Shown here in pieces: positions 1-7,351 of a stretch of 64,000 bases of DNA; the stretch's first letter is position 1; every line of letters starts with the position of its first letter. Where the stretch lies: positions 1-64,000 of the IMG/VR virus record IMGVR_UViG_3300009551_000005, one strand, 5' to 3'. The stretch comes from a virus. The notes under the pieces were generated by a model, which saw only the letters and a list, made by a program, of their open reading frames with translations, searched no databases and had not been told where the DNA came from. The position numbers and the translations under genes are program-made.

Positions 1-240
1 CTCCTCGAGGAGTCGAAGACCGAGATCCAGGGGCTTCGTACGCGCGCGAAGGACCTCGTTGCGAAGAACGAGCACTACTTGTCCGTCATGCGCGCGGCGA
101 CCACGCGGCTCGACCAGTTTCTCGACGCGCGCCGCAATCCCAAGGACGCGAACACGCGCAACTCGGAGGTCACGGTGAACTTCGCAATCACTGTCATCGA
201 AGAGGCGCACGGCATGCTGACCAGCGCGGGGCCGCGATGA
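1..240 (+). CDS. Hypothetical protein, C-terminal part only
   Basis: The window opens inside this reading frame. The visible 79 residues are charged and probably helical at first (LLEESKTEIQGLRTRAKDL), then end at a TGA that overlaps the next start codon in an ATGA junction. Nothing identifies a family. The codon choice, with G or C in most third positions, matches the neighbouring genes, so it is probably a real phage gene in the same operon. Its start lies outside the window. Confidence 0.7.
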   Translation, partial: LLEESKTEIQGLRTRAKDLVAKNEHYLSVMRAATTRLDQFLDARRNPKDANTRNSEVTVNFAITVIEEAHGMLTSAGPR

Positions 241-755
241 AGAACGACCAAGAGCCCGCGCGCATCGTCAGGAAGGCTGACAACTTCGCCGAAGTCCGCC
301 TCAGCTCCGTGGAGACGTATCGCGTGTCGTGGGGACTCCCCGGTGAGCCAGTCCACCTCGAGCAGGTGGGCTTTCACCGCTCCACCGTGACGCCTCCCTT
401 CATGCGCGAGCTCGCGCGCGTGCTCCATCTCGTCGCCGGCGAAGTCGACACGAGCTTCAAGGTGCCCAACACCGTCACGGAGCTCCACGAGCGTCTCGCC
501 GCCGAAGAGCAGAAGGCAAAAGCGCTCAACGAGTTGCTTCAGGAAGAGAAGCGACGCGCTTACCACTGGCGCGGCTCTCCCACGGACCTCGCGACGGACC
601 TCCGCGCCCTTCTCACCGAGCAGGAAACGCAGCAGCTCATCGACGCGCTCGCAGAGAAGCTCAAGCCCGAGGAGCCTCATCTCCCGTCGCCTGCTCCGAA
701 GAGGAGGGGTACGCCGATGCCGAAACCCGACGACGGCTCTGGATTGGGGTTCTGA
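237..755 (+). CDS. Hypothetical phage protein, 172 aa
   Basis: Unrecognised. It starts at an ATG that overlaps the previous stop (ATGA) and ends one base before the next ATG, so it is translationally coupled on both sides. Residues about 75-105 are Glu/Lys/Leu-rich and probably a short coiled coil. The C-terminus is Pro- and Lys-rich (PSPAPKRRGTPMPKPDD), a disordered tail. There is no signal peptide or membrane segment. It belongs to the run of small cytoplasmic genes preceding the terminase. Confidence 0.75.
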   Translation: MKNDQEPARIVRKADNFAEVRLSSVETYRVSWGLPGEPVHLEQVGFHRSTVTPPFMRELARVLHLVAGEVDTSFKVPNTVTELHERLAAEEQKAKALNELLQEEKRRAYHWRGSPTDLATDLRALLTEQETQQLIDALAEKLKPEEPHLPSPAPKRRGTPMPKPDDGSGLGF

Positions 756-756
756 G

Positions 757-1191
757 ATGGACGCCAACAAGCACGCCGTTCTCCGCCAGATCGGTTACCG
801 CATCCCGCAGACCTGCGACCTCTGCGTGAACGGGCAGTTCAACGTCGGCGCGTACTTCGGCACCTGCGCGCTCCACACCTACGAGCACGAGAAGCACTCC
901 GAGAAGCGCCGCCACCTCTCCATCTACACGGGAGGCACATGCTCCTCTTTCAAGGAGCGTGAGACCGCCAAGACTCTGCTCTCGGAGTTTCATCAGTTCC
1001 TCCAAGCTCCGTCTCCCGATGCCGACTACGCGCGTGGACACGTCGCCGGCGTGAAGTCCTCCATCGACGCGGTGGAGTGGCTCCAGTCTCTCAGGCCACA
1101 AGCCGATATCTCGCGCGTCCTCGTCACGCTGCGCACGCACCTCGAGACCGCAGAGAAGGTCCTCGAGCAGTGGGAGAAGCCCAGGCCTTGA
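757..1191 (+). CDS. Hypothetical protein with Cys/His cluster, 144 aa
   Basis: The N-terminal half carries CDLC near residues 20-23, then GTC-x2-H and a further TCSSF. This spacing suggests a small metal-binding fold (zinc or Fe-S) such as is found in many uncharacterised phage proteins. The C-terminal half is helical. The start ATG lies one base after the upstream stop. The function is not recognised, and the metal-binding suggestion rests only on the cysteine and histidine spacing. Confidence 0.75.
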   Translation: MDANKHAVLRQIGYRIPQTCDLCVNGQFNVGAYFGTCALHTYEHEKHSEKRRHLSIYTGGTCSSFKERETAKTLLSEFHQFLQAPSPDADYARGHVAGVKSSIDAVEWLQSLRPQADISRVLVTLRTHLETAEKVLEQWEKPRP

Positions 1192-1379
1192 AGACAAGCG
1201 TGCAGATTGCACACGAAGCTCTCAACGCGCACATGAAGCGCTTCCAAGGGCAGCTCCTCACGCAGGGCACGTTCGCCAGCGAGGAGTTCGACCGGCTCTA
1301 CAACGTCTGGATCACAGCGCGTTGGGACGCTGGCGATCCTTGGGTTCGTTCCGTCTGGAAGACGCGACCGATTCCCTGA
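1188..1379 (+). CDS. Small hypothetical protein, about 63 aa
   Basis: The frame is open upstream, but the upstream gene occupies that part. The best start is a TTG at 1188 overlapping the previous stop, with GGGAGAAG about 9 nt before it. A GTG at 1200 is the alternative and lacks a ribosome site. The product is short, helical and basic-aromatic at its end (VWKTRPIP). No family is recognised. Confidence 0.55.
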   Translation: MKTSVQIAHEALNAHMKRFQGQLLTQGTFASEEFDRLYNVWITARWDAGDPWVRSVWKTRPIP

Positions 1380-1395
1380 CGCGTGTCTCGTCTGC

Positions 1396-1407
1396 TACCT
1401 CAAGAAC
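1396..1407 (+). promoter_or_regulatory. Possible leaderless promoter (TACCTC)
   Basis: TACCTC lies 6 nt before the ATG at 1408. It differs from the TANNNT consensus in the last base, so it is a weaker member of the leaderless set. Confidence 0.35.
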
Positions 1408-1794
1408 ATGGCGAGGAAAGCGCACGGGCAACCGAGGCGATCGGCTGTCGATTCACCAGCTCAGAAACAGGGCGCCCCCGAGAACCTCAACAAGGGCGGC
1501 GACACACTCGTCGACCGCAGGATCTGGAGCGCGGCGGAGACGCAGGCGCACGAGGCGTCCGTCGAGGCGTGGCTCACGCAGGGTGCGACGTTCACGGCCA
1601 TCGAGCAGTCGCTCATGGGCCAGGTGCCCGGCATGTCGAAGTACCGCGCGATGAAGCTCGTGCGGCGCGTCTTCGAGCGCTGGCGCCAGGAGGACATGGA
1701 GCGGAGGGAGCACGCGCTCGGAGCAGATCCGCCGCGTGTTCGGTCACCTCAACAAGGCGCTCAAGCCGAAGTTTCGTCCGCGCATGGTGGGTGA
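1408..1794 (+). CDS. Helix-turn-helix protein, small-terminase-like, N-terminal part
   Basis: 128 codons. Residues about 35-95 (SAAETQAHEASVEAWLTQG... and MSKYRAMKLVRRVFERWRQEDM) look like the DNA-binding helices of a phage small terminase or similar packaging-initiation protein. That role also fits a gene a little upstream of the large terminase. The last 25 residues (PPRVRSPQQGAQAEVSS) look like out-of-frame translation. A sensible continuation (RSEQIRRVFGHLNK) exists in the +1 frame, so this is probably one gene with the frame at 1736-2143, broken by a frameshift near 1709. Confidence 0.55.
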   Translation: MARKAHGQPRRSAVDSPAQKQGAPENLNKGGDTLVDRRIWSAAETQAHEASVEAWLTQGATFTAIEQSLMGQVPGMSKYRAMKLVRRVFERWRQEDMERREHALGADPPRVRSPQQGAQAEVSSAHGG

Positions 1795-2143
1795 CATCGG
1801 CACGGCGAACCGGCGCGAGATCCAGGAGGAGCTCCCGCTGAACCACATGGCCATCGCGCGCTACGAGAACCTGTTGGCCGATCTCCAGGGCACGCGCGAG
1901 CCCATCAAGATCGACGTCGACGTGCGCGTCTCGCAGGCGCTCGTGCCGGTGATGATCGGTCTCACCGGGGAGCAGGTGCGCCACCTCCTCGAGCGCGGAC
2001 GCGAGCGCCTTCGCCTCGCACGCCTCGCGGTGGAGCAGCTCAAGTTGGAGCCGGATGCGGACTACGAGCTCGTGAAGGTGCCGAAGGTGAGACCGGGCGA
2101 GAAGGAACCCGTCATCGACACGAAGGGCGAGGAGGTGAAGTGA
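1736..2143 (+). CDS. C-terminal part of the frameshifted HTH / small-terminase-like protein
   Basis: 135 codons from a GTG. Coding character continues upstream of that GTG (SEQIRR then VFGHLNKALKPKF), which argues that the true protein enters this frame from the one starting at 1408. The region is strongly helical with a central segment (LTGEQVRHLLERGRERLRLARLAVEQ) that could oligomerise, followed by a charged tail (GEKEPVIDTKGEEVK). Its stop overlaps the next ATG. Alternatively it is a separate gene using the GTG, whose ribosome site is poor. Confidence 0.55.
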   Translation: MFGHLNKALKPKFRPRMVGDIGTANRREIQEELPLNHMAIARYENLLADLQGTREPIKIDVDVRVSQALVPVMIGLTGEQVRHLLERGRERLRLARLAVEQLKLEPDADYELVKVPKVRPGEKEPVIDTKGEEVK

Positions 2144-2700
2144 TGGCACGCGTGCTCCGCGGCGGGACTCCGCACGACAACGTCCACTTCTTCCAGCGCT
2201 ACCTCGACGACCCGATCGATCCGAAGCTCGTGAGCTCCGCGGTGGTCGCTGACTCGCTCTCCGTCGTCGACGAGTCGGACACGCTGACGCTCGCGCATGT
2301 GCAGGATGCGGTGAAGCTCCTCCGCGAAGCGAACGTGCCCGCGTTCGAGGGCTGCTACTCCGTTGCGCTTCACCCGCTCGCCATCCGCGACATGCGCAGC
2401 GAGGACACGCACCACCGCCTCTGGCGCGCCATCTGGAAGGTCTCTCCGAGCTCGTGGAAGTGCCCCTGTGACGCGGAGCGCGTGCCCGTTGGGTGCGAGC
2501 GCACGTACGCGGAGATGAGCGCTCTCGGAGGCCGTCTCACGCTCGAGTGGAGGCGTTGGGAGCGGAGCGGCTACAACCGCGAGGCCTTCGCGCCGTCCGA
2601 GAAGCTCCTCCGTGACGTAGGACCGATCGGGCGGAGCGCGTGGTGCGCGGAGTGGGATGACGTTCGGGCGCGCGATCTGGTCATGAGGCACGGACTGTGA
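2143..2700 (+). CDS. Protein with a major-capsid-like motif, 185 aa
   Basis: Residues about 45-93 (DTLTLAHVQDAVKLLREANV, then Pro-Ala-Phe-Glu-Gly) closely match a stretch of the major capsid protein encoded at 35881, which has DTLTLQQVINAVALLRNANV at the equivalent place. The same signature is typical of N4-gp56-type capsid proteins. The rest of the capsid fold is absent. Residues about 105-135 instead carry CPCDAERVPVGC, a possible metal site. It starts at the ATG of a TGATG overlap and is followed by a GTGA junction. Its function is unknown. Confidence 0.75.
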   Translation: MARVLRGGTPHDNVHFFQRYLDDPIDPKLVSSAVVADSLSVVDESDTLTLAHVQDAVKLLREANVPAFEGCYSVALHPLAIRDMRSEDTHHRLWRAIWKVSPSSWKCPCDAERVPVGCERTYAEMSALGGRLTLEWRRWERSGYNREAFAPSEKLLRDVGPIGRSAWCAEWDDVRARDLVMRHGL

Positions 2701-2996
2701 GCGCGCGCTCGAAGTGGGTGGGCACACCTTCGCCCAGGCAACTCCCAATTCGCGAGACTGCGCTGCCGAGCGTCTATTGGGCTGCGAGCGGCTGGGGCAT
2801 CCGTCTCGAAGAGCCCGACGATATCCACTCGGCTATGGCGCCCATGTCGCTACCGCCGGAGCACTGGCGCGAAACCGTGCTGCGCATCTTGCACCTCACC
2901 GAGGGACACGACCCAGACCCCGACGACCAGCGGCCCGATGGAGCGTGCCCGCTCTGCGAGAAGATCGCCGCAGTGCTCTTGGAGGTGCGTCCGTGA
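2697..2996 (+). CDS. Small hypothetical protein, 99 aa
   Basis: It starts at a GTG overlapping the previous stop and ends at a TGA overlapping the terminase GTG, so it is coupled on both sides. The end of the protein has CPLC after an acidic stretch (GHDPDPDDQRPDGA). It resembles small zinc-ribbon-like accessory proteins, but no family is recognised. Its position directly before the large terminase suggests a head-packaging accessory role; this is inference from position only. Confidence 0.65.
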   Translation: MSARSKWVGTPSPRQLPIRETALPSVYWAASGWGIRLEEPDDIHSAMAPMSLPPEHWRETVLRILHLTEGHDPDPDDQRPDGACPLCEKIAAVLLEVRP

Positions 2997-4813
2997 TCTT
3001 CGGAAACACCGCGCTCGCGCCGAACCCCATCGACCTTCGCGACGGCAAGTGGCTCCTCGCCAACGGCTCGGCGGAGGACACGGCCATTGTCCGTGACGAG
3101 CTCCTCCTCGAGGCCGCCGACGCGCGCACCGACATCAAGAAGTTCTTCGACTTCGTGATGCGCGAGCAGACCACGCGAAGGCCCATCACCGCGCTCCCGC
3201 ACCAGCGCGTGGCGCTCGACTTCGTGATGGATCACCAGCGCTCTCTTCTCGTCATGCCCCCGGGCTTCAGCAAGACGTTCATGCTGACGGCCATCTGCCT
3301 CTTCATCATGGGTCACGAGCCCACGATGCGCGGGCTCTTCGTCTCCGCGACGCGTGCGCAGTCCGAGAAGGTCCTCGCCGTCATCCGCGGCTACATCGAG
3401 AACAGCCAGGAGCTCCGCCTTGTGTTCCCGGGTCTCGTGCCGACGCGGCGCCAGGGTGAGAAGTGGACGCAGCACGCGCTCACGGTGGACCGTCCCGCGG
3501 GCATCAACGACCCCACGCTCGTGGCCGTGGGACTCGATTCCGAGTCCATCGCCGGTTCGCGCCTCAACTTCGTCGTCGCCGACGATCTGCTCACCGAGGA
3601 GAACACCGGCACGAAGGACCAGCGCGACGACATCTACAACTGGTTCGCGCAGATCCTCAGGACGCGTCTCGACCCCGGGCACAACATGTCCAAGCTCGTG
3701 GTCATCAACACGCCGTGGCACCACGACGATCTCGTCGCGCGCCTCGAGATGCGTGGGCCGGAGGGCGCAGGCTCGGCGACGCTCAAGATGGACGTCTACG
3801 GTGACATCACCGTGCTCGACGACGAGACAGGGCCGGAGCAGGCCGCTGACGAGGGCAAGGAATGGGAGCCGTGGGACAGCGACGAGCTCCGTCCACGCTC
3901 TCCGGGGGACGCGTCCGATCCGATTTGCCGGCTCGTCGCTCATGACCCGGACAACGACAACCAGAAGCCGCTCTGGCCGGGCAAGTTCGGCGTGAAGGAG
4001 ATCAACCAGATCCAGCGGACGACGCTGGAGAACATCTTCCTCCGCAATTACCGCCTGCTCGTGCGCGACGACGCGACGGCCATGTGCCCGCTCTCCTACG
4101 TGGAGAAGGGGAAGCTCCGCGCCCACCAGCTTGGGTACGACCAGATGGGCGCAGCGCTCGTCCGTCGGCACCAGGACATGAACACCTTCACCGGCGTCGA
4201 CCTCGCGGTCCGTCAGGGGGAGGCAAACGACAAGGTGGCGTTCTTCACGTTCGGCGTTGTGCCCTCAACCGCGCAGGTCGGAGCGCAGATGCTACGCCTC
4301 GTCCTCGACGTGGAGGAGGGCCAGTGGCCGGCGCACGTCATCCTCGAGAAGGTCATCCTGAAGCACGTGCTCTACGGCTCGAGCATCATGGTCGAGAACA
4401 ACGCGGCGCAGGAGTACATCGTCCAGATGTTCGACTCGCCGGAGATCATGAAGGCGGTCATCGAGAAGCTGCGGCGCGAGGGGCACAACGTGCCGGAGGA
4501 CATTGCGATCCCGGTGCGCGGCTACACGACGGGTTCGCAGAAGGCCAACCCGACGTTCGGCGTGCCGTCCATCTTCCTCGAGATGAGCCACGGCGGCTGG
4601 CTCTTTCCGTGCCGCGAAGAGGGCGGGAAGCTTGTCTGCACCTACCCGCTCCAGCGCGCGCTCGACCAGGCGATGAACTACCGGCCGGAGGAGCACACCG
4701 GCGACGCGCTCATGGCGTGGTGGTTCGCCAAGGAGCTCGCGCGTAAGTGGGGACTTCTCACGTACCTGGGAGAGGACGGCGGAGGCGGCGTCGGCTCGGT
4801 CATGCAGCGGTAG
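2993..4813 (+). CDS. terL: Terminase large subunit (DNA packaging ATPase-nuclease), 606 aa
   Basis: The motor that cuts concatemeric DNA and pumps it into the prohead through the portal. The ATPase half has a deviant Walker A (MPPGFSKT, residues about 87-94), a Walker B (FVVADDLL, about 192-199) and a coupling motif (VVINTPWHHDD, about 238). The nuclease half has the RNase-H-like acidic residues in TGVDLA (about 401), VENNA (about 465) and HTGDALMA (about 570). The length is normal for the family. The start is the GTG of a GTGA overlap; the frame is open further upstream but overlaps a real gene there. The stop is followed at once by a copy of the 24-bp palindrome. Confidence 0.95.
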   Translation: MIFGNTALAPNPIDLRDGKWLLANGSAEDTAIVRDELLLEAADARTDIKKFFDFVMREQTTRRPITALPHQRVALDFVMDHQRSLLVMPPGFSKTFMLTAICLFIMGHEPTMRGLFVSATRAQSEKVLAVIRGYIENSQELRLVFPGLVPTRRQGEKWTQHALTVDRPAGINDPTLVAVGLDSESIAGSRLNFVVADDLLTEENTGTKDQRDDIYNWFAQILRTRLDPGHNMSKLVVINTPWHHDDLVARLEMRGPEGAGSATLKMDVYGDITVLDDETGPEQAADEGKEWEPWDSDELRPRSPGDASDPICRLVAHDPDNDNQKPLWPGKFGVKEINQIQRTTLENIFLRNYRLLVRDDATAMCPLSYVEKGKLRAHQLGYDQMGAALVRRHQDMNTFTGVDLAVRQGEANDKVAFFTFGVVPSTAQVGAQMLRLVLDVEEGQWPAHVILEKVILKHVLYGSSIMVENNAAQEYIVQMFDSPEIMKAVIEKLRREGHNVPEDIAIPVRGYTTGSQKANPTFGVPSIFLEMSHGGWLFPCREEGGKLVCTYPLQRALDQAMNYRPEEHTGDALMAWWFAKELARKWGLLTYLGEDGGGGVGSVMQR

Positions 4814-4815
4814 CG

Positions 4816-4839
4816 CCGTCGGTGATCGATCACCGACGG
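4816..4839 (+). promoter_or_regulatory. 24-bp palindrome, copy 1 (perfect)
   Basis: Half-site CCGTCGGTGATC followed by its exact reverse complement. It sits 3 bp after the terminase stop and 3 bp before the hexamer CATGCC. It is a probable operator for a dimeric regulator and could also form a hairpin in RNA. Confidence 0.85.
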
Positions 4840-4842
4840 CGG

Positions 4843-4855
4843 CATGCCGGTGGTC
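4843..4855 (+). promoter_or_regulatory. Leaderless promoter, CAT-type (CATGCC)
   Basis: CATGCC starts 3 bp after palindrome copy 1 and lies 7 nt before the ATG at 4856. This geometry matches the CAT-type promoters elsewhere in the window and favours 4856 over 4844 as the start. Confidence 0.5.
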
Positions 4856-5155
4856 ATGAAACCCACCATTCGCCCCGAAGACGTCCTCGCAGTCAGTGAC
4901 TCCTATCTCATCGCGGTGCCCGCCGCGCAGGTTCAAGCCTTCCGCGAGCTCGCGCGCGTCCACGCGGAGCTCGATGCGACGGACAAGCGCCTCTGCAACG
5001 AGTCCGAGGCGCTCTCGAAGGCCATTCGTGACCTCCTCGCCGGTGACGCAGACGTGACCATCGGACAGCTCCGTGAACTGGCCGCTGTTGTGGATCGCCT
5101 ACTTGTTCAACGCGGAGCTCTCGCACCGCGTTTACGACATCCGGCGCATGGCTGA
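4856..5155 (+). CDS. Hypothetical protein, about 99 aa
   Basis: An ATG at 4844 is in frame, but the spacing of the CAT-type hexamer points to 4856. The protein is helical and charged (QAFRELARVHAELDATDKRL). Its last 25 codons, from about 5080, use rare codons (CTA, CTT, TTA, CAA, CGA) unlike the rest. The next gene covers the same DNA with normal codon use. The end is therefore either a long overlap or the product of a frameshift. Confidence 0.6.
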   Translation: MKPTIRPEDVLAVSDSYLIAVPAAQVQAFRELARVHAELDATDKRLCNESEALSKAIRDLLAGDADVTIGQLRELAAVVDRLLVQRGALAPRLRHPAHG

Positions 5156-5480
5156 CGACCTGCGCGGACGCGGAGAGATCGCCGCGGCGCTGGCCACCGA
5201 GAAGGTCCTCGCGCACCTGAAGGCGGCGGAGGCGCTCCAGAAAGAGCTCGAGGACGTCTGGCACGCGGTGGAGTGGCATCGCTCTGGCGACTGGAGCGCG
5301 GAGGCAGTCATCAAGGCGTGCCGTGAGCACGAGGCGAAGCACAAGCCCGCGCGCGAGGAGTGGGTGGCGATGGCCGTCGTCATCAGCCTCGAGGAAGTCT
5401 CGCGCATGGCGCACGAGCAGCTTCTCAGAGCGATCAGCGGCATCGATCCAGACGCGAGCGGTTCGCCGCGCCGGAGCTGA
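5073..5480 (+). CDS. Hypothetical helical protein, 135 aa
   Basis: It begins at a GTG inside the upstream gene, overlapping it by 83 bp, which is unusual here. Residues about 5-15 are hydrophobic (LLWIAYLFNAEL) and the rest is helical and charged (EIAAALATEKVLAHLKAAEALQKELEDV). It has normal high-GC third-position codon use from its first codons. It may be the continuation of the upstream frame after a frameshift. Function not recognised. Confidence 0.6.
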   Translation: MNWPLLWIAYLFNAELSHRVYDIRRMADDLRGRGEIAAALATEKVLAHLKAAEALQKELEDVWHAVEWHRSGDWSAEAVIKACREHEAKHKPAREEWVAMAVVISLEEVSRMAHEQLLRAISGIDPDASGSPRRS

Positions 5481-5544
5481 GTCCCGGCCGCGGACGGGTA
5501 CTTGGGATCGCCGTCGGGAGGTTCGACTCCTCCCCGGCGGACCG
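5468..5544 (+). ncRNA. tRNA-like element, Pro(UGG)-like 3' half
   Basis: Bases 5517-5533 form a perfect T-arm (GGAGG, loop TTCGACT, CCTCC). It is followed by CCGGCGG, then A and CC, as in the 3' end of a tRNA. Bases 5501-5507 read CTTGGGA, the anticodon loop of a proline tRNA with anticodon TGG. The 5' acceptor strand GCGCCGG pairs at six of seven positions, but the D-arm is not recognisable and the anticodon stem is poor. It overlaps the end of the upstream gene. It may be a decayed tRNA or a tRNA-derived attachment site rather than a working tRNA. Confidence 0.35.
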
Positions 5545-5568
5545 CTCGCCTTCATCAGGAGGCAAGCG

Positions 5569-6198
5569 ATGGAATCATCGGCGAAGGACTTCAGCGAGAT
5601 CGCTGACGCGCTCAGAGACCAGGGTTGGACGCTGGAGAAGACGGCGGACAATCACATGAAGGCGTTCCCACCGGACAAGACGAAGAGCATGGTCGTCTTC
5701 AGCGCCAAGAGCGGAGACTTCCGAGCGATACGGAACACGATCGCGCAGCTCCGAAGGTCTGGTTTCCAGTGGCCGCCCAGAGACGGGTTCGTTCCGCCGG
5801 CTCCACTGCCGCTCATGCCCCATCCGCTCCGTCCGGCGAGCAACAGGAACATCGAGCGCGAAGTTGTCGCGGAGGTGACCGCGCAGGTGCTCGCGCCGCT
5901 GGAGAAGATCGCGGTGGAAGTCCTCGCCGGCAAGGCGACGAACGAGGAGCTCGACGAGTACGTGGAAGCGCATCCGCCCGCGCCTCCACCGTCGCAAGGC
6001 GACGCGCTCGAGGCGCTCTTTCGTGAGCTGAAGGACGCGAAGCAGAACCTCGTGCTCTGCGACGAGATGGTCGCTCACTGCGCGGAGGTCCTCGAGAAGG
6101 CTCGGTTGGACCACGAGGATGCGAAGAGCGAGAGCGTGCGCGCAGTGGAGCGCCTGCGGCAGGCCAAGGCGAAGTTCGATGCGGAGTTCGGCCGATGA
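5569..6198 (+). CDS. HicA-like N-terminal domain protein, 209 aa
   Basis: Residues about 5-68 have the pattern of the HicA mRNA-interferase fold: a helix (FSEIADALRDQGWTL), a strand with a His (TADNHMKAFPP) where HicA has its catalytic Gly-Ser-His, then MVVFS and a second helix (AIRNTIAQLRRSGF). The long C-terminal extension, including a Pro-rich linker and a coiled coil (residues about 150-209), is not part of classical HicA. No HicB antitoxin partner follows, so a phage DNA- or RNA-binding role is as likely as a toxin. The start has AGGAGG about 7 nt upstream. Confidence 0.6.
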   Translation: MESSAKDFSEIADALRDQGWTLEKTADNHMKAFPPDKTKSMVVFSAKSGDFRAIRNTIAQLRRSGFQWPPRDGFVPPAPLPLMPHPLRPASNRNIEREVVAEVTAQVLAPLEKIAVEVLAGKATNEELDEYVEAHPPAPPPSQGDALEALFRELKDAKQNLVLCDEMVAHCAEVLEKARLDHEDAKSESVRAVERLRQAKAKFDAEFGR

Positions 6199-6677
6199 GC
6201 GCTCTTCTCGACGCCGTTCGGCCCATCCTCGGAGCGCCGCTCACGGGCGCGATTGGTCGCGCGTTCCACTTCATGGAGGTCGCGGAGGACGAGATCGCGC
6301 GAGCGTGCGCCGGCAAGCGCGGGAAGCTGCGTGAACGCGTGCACGGCTCGTTTCGCCATCTCGCGCCCGGACCGCTCATCGGGCTCTGCGATGACGTCTA
6401 CAGACACCATTGCCGGGAGATCATCGAGCGCGTCGCGCGCGCCGAAGACGTGCGCCCGGCGACGAAGGCGGAGGTCATGGCGCTCATCTCGCAGGCCAGC
6501 CTCGCCGCGCCGCCCACGCACGTCGCCGGAGCGCTCATGCTGCGCATCTTCAACGAGGTGTTCCCCGAGAATCCCCAGCCGGTCGACGGACACTTCGCGG
6601 CAGTCCCGCGGGCCGACGTCGACGAGCTCTTCGCCGAGATGCGCAAGAAGGGCGCGCGGCATCGCGGAAAGCCATGA
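6195..6677 (+). CDS. Hypothetical protein, 160 aa
   Basis: ATGA overlap with the upstream HicA-like gene and another with the next gene. The protein is mostly helical, with several His and Cys residues in the middle (LCDDVYRHHCREIIE). No membrane or signal segment is present. The family is not recognised. Tight coupling to the HicA-like gene means the two are made together. Confidence 0.65.
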   Translation: MSALLDAVRPILGAPLTGAIGRAFHFMEVAEDEIARACAGKRGKLRERVHGSFRHLAPGPLIGLCDDVYRHHCREIIERVARAEDVRPATKAEVMALISQASLAAPPTHVAGALMLRIFNEVFPENPQPVDGHFAAVPRADVDELFAEMRKKGARHRGKP

Positions 6678-6928
6678 GCAAGAAGCCGGTCGACAAGGCC
6701 AAGAACATCGCGCGCATGCTCACGCAGCTCGTCGATGAGGACGGAGACACGGGTAAGAGCGCCTACCGCGGGACGGACGGCATCGCCGTCTCGCCGGCGA
6801 GCATGCGCTCCGACCAGGCGAAGCCCGAGCTGCCGCCGCGCTGGTCGTTCCTTCTCGAGGAGCGCGAGACGCAGCTCAACGAGCCGCCGCGGAAGTGGCG
6901 TGTCACCGTGGAGGAGGTCTTCGAATGA
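6674..6928 (+). CDS. Small hypothetical protein, 84 aa
   Basis: Starts at an ATG overlapping the upstream stop. A basic N-terminus (MSKKPVDKAKNIARML) is followed by a Pro- and Glu-rich second half. It is coupled by ATGA to the next gene. No family is recognised. Confidence 0.6.
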   Translation: MSKKPVDKAKNIARMLTQLVDEDGDTGKSAYRGTDGIAVSPASMRSDQAKPELPPRWSFLLEERETQLNEPPRKWRVTVEEVFE

Positions 6929-7305
6929 GGCTCAGGCTCGTCATCAAGCAAGCTGCGCGCGAGCTCTCCATCGGTCCGGGAGACTTCTTGGAGCTCGCCG
7001 GACCGCACGACGACTGCATCGACGCGCGCGTGTGGCTCGCCACGCACGGTCGGTTCATGCGCGACCACGTCTTGCCCGAGCTCCTCGCGAACTTCGAGGG
7101 GAAGGACATTCGCAAGGAAGCGGTCCGCGCGGAGGTCTGCAAGTTCGTCGCGTGGCTCGTGAAGCGCTACGTGGGAGACGCCGCGTTCGTGACGTTCCCT
7201 ACGCCGGAGAAACCAGACAAGAAGTTCTTCGAGGAGCGCGAGCGTCAGCCAGTGCTCACGCCGTCCACGTGCCGGCCGGAGCCTCCTTTCACGCGCCGTC
7301 GGTGA
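6925..7305 (+). CDS. Hypothetical protein, 126 aa
   Basis: Starts in an ATGA overlap. Mixed alpha/beta composition with an aromatic-basic helix (KFVAWLVKRYVGD) near residues 70-82. The final codons CGC CGT CGG TGA lie inside palindrome copy 2, so the operator supplies the stop codon. No family is recognised. Confidence 0.65.
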   Translation: MRLRLVIKQAARELSIGPGDFLELAGPHDDCIDARVWLATHGRFMRDHVLPELLANFEGKDIRKEAVRAEVCKFVAWLVKRYVGDAAFVTFPTPEKPDKKFFEERERQPVLTPSTCRPEPPFTRRR

Positions 7306-7319
7306 TCGATCACCGACGG
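7296..7319 (+). promoter_or_regulatory. 24-bp palindrome, copy 2 (perfect)
   Basis: Same perfect palindrome as copy 1. Its TGA (7303-7305) terminates the upstream gene. TAGCCT follows after 6 bp. It separates that gene from the deaminase gene. Confidence 0.85.
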
Positions 7320-7325
7320 TGGCGG

Positions 7326-7331
7326 TAGCCT
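7326..7331 (+). promoter_or_regulatory. Promoter -10 (TAGCCT) of the deaminase gene
   Basis: TAGCCT 6 bp after palindrome copy 2. The start codon at 7352 lies about 20 nt downstream with GAGGAAG as ribosome site, so this mRNA has a short leader. CCTC at 7329 is complementary to GAGG at 7343. Confidence 0.5.
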
Positions 7332-7351
7332 CTACGCGAAGTGAGGAAGAC

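Noticed and set aside
4844-4855. ATG at 4844 as start of the gene after the terminase
   Set aside because: The CAT-type hexamer would overlap this codon. The in-frame ATG at 4856 has the spacing seen at other starts.
5569-6677. Toxin-antitoxin (HicAB) pair
   Set aside because: The following gene does not look like HicB and the HicA-like protein has a long non-canonical extension.
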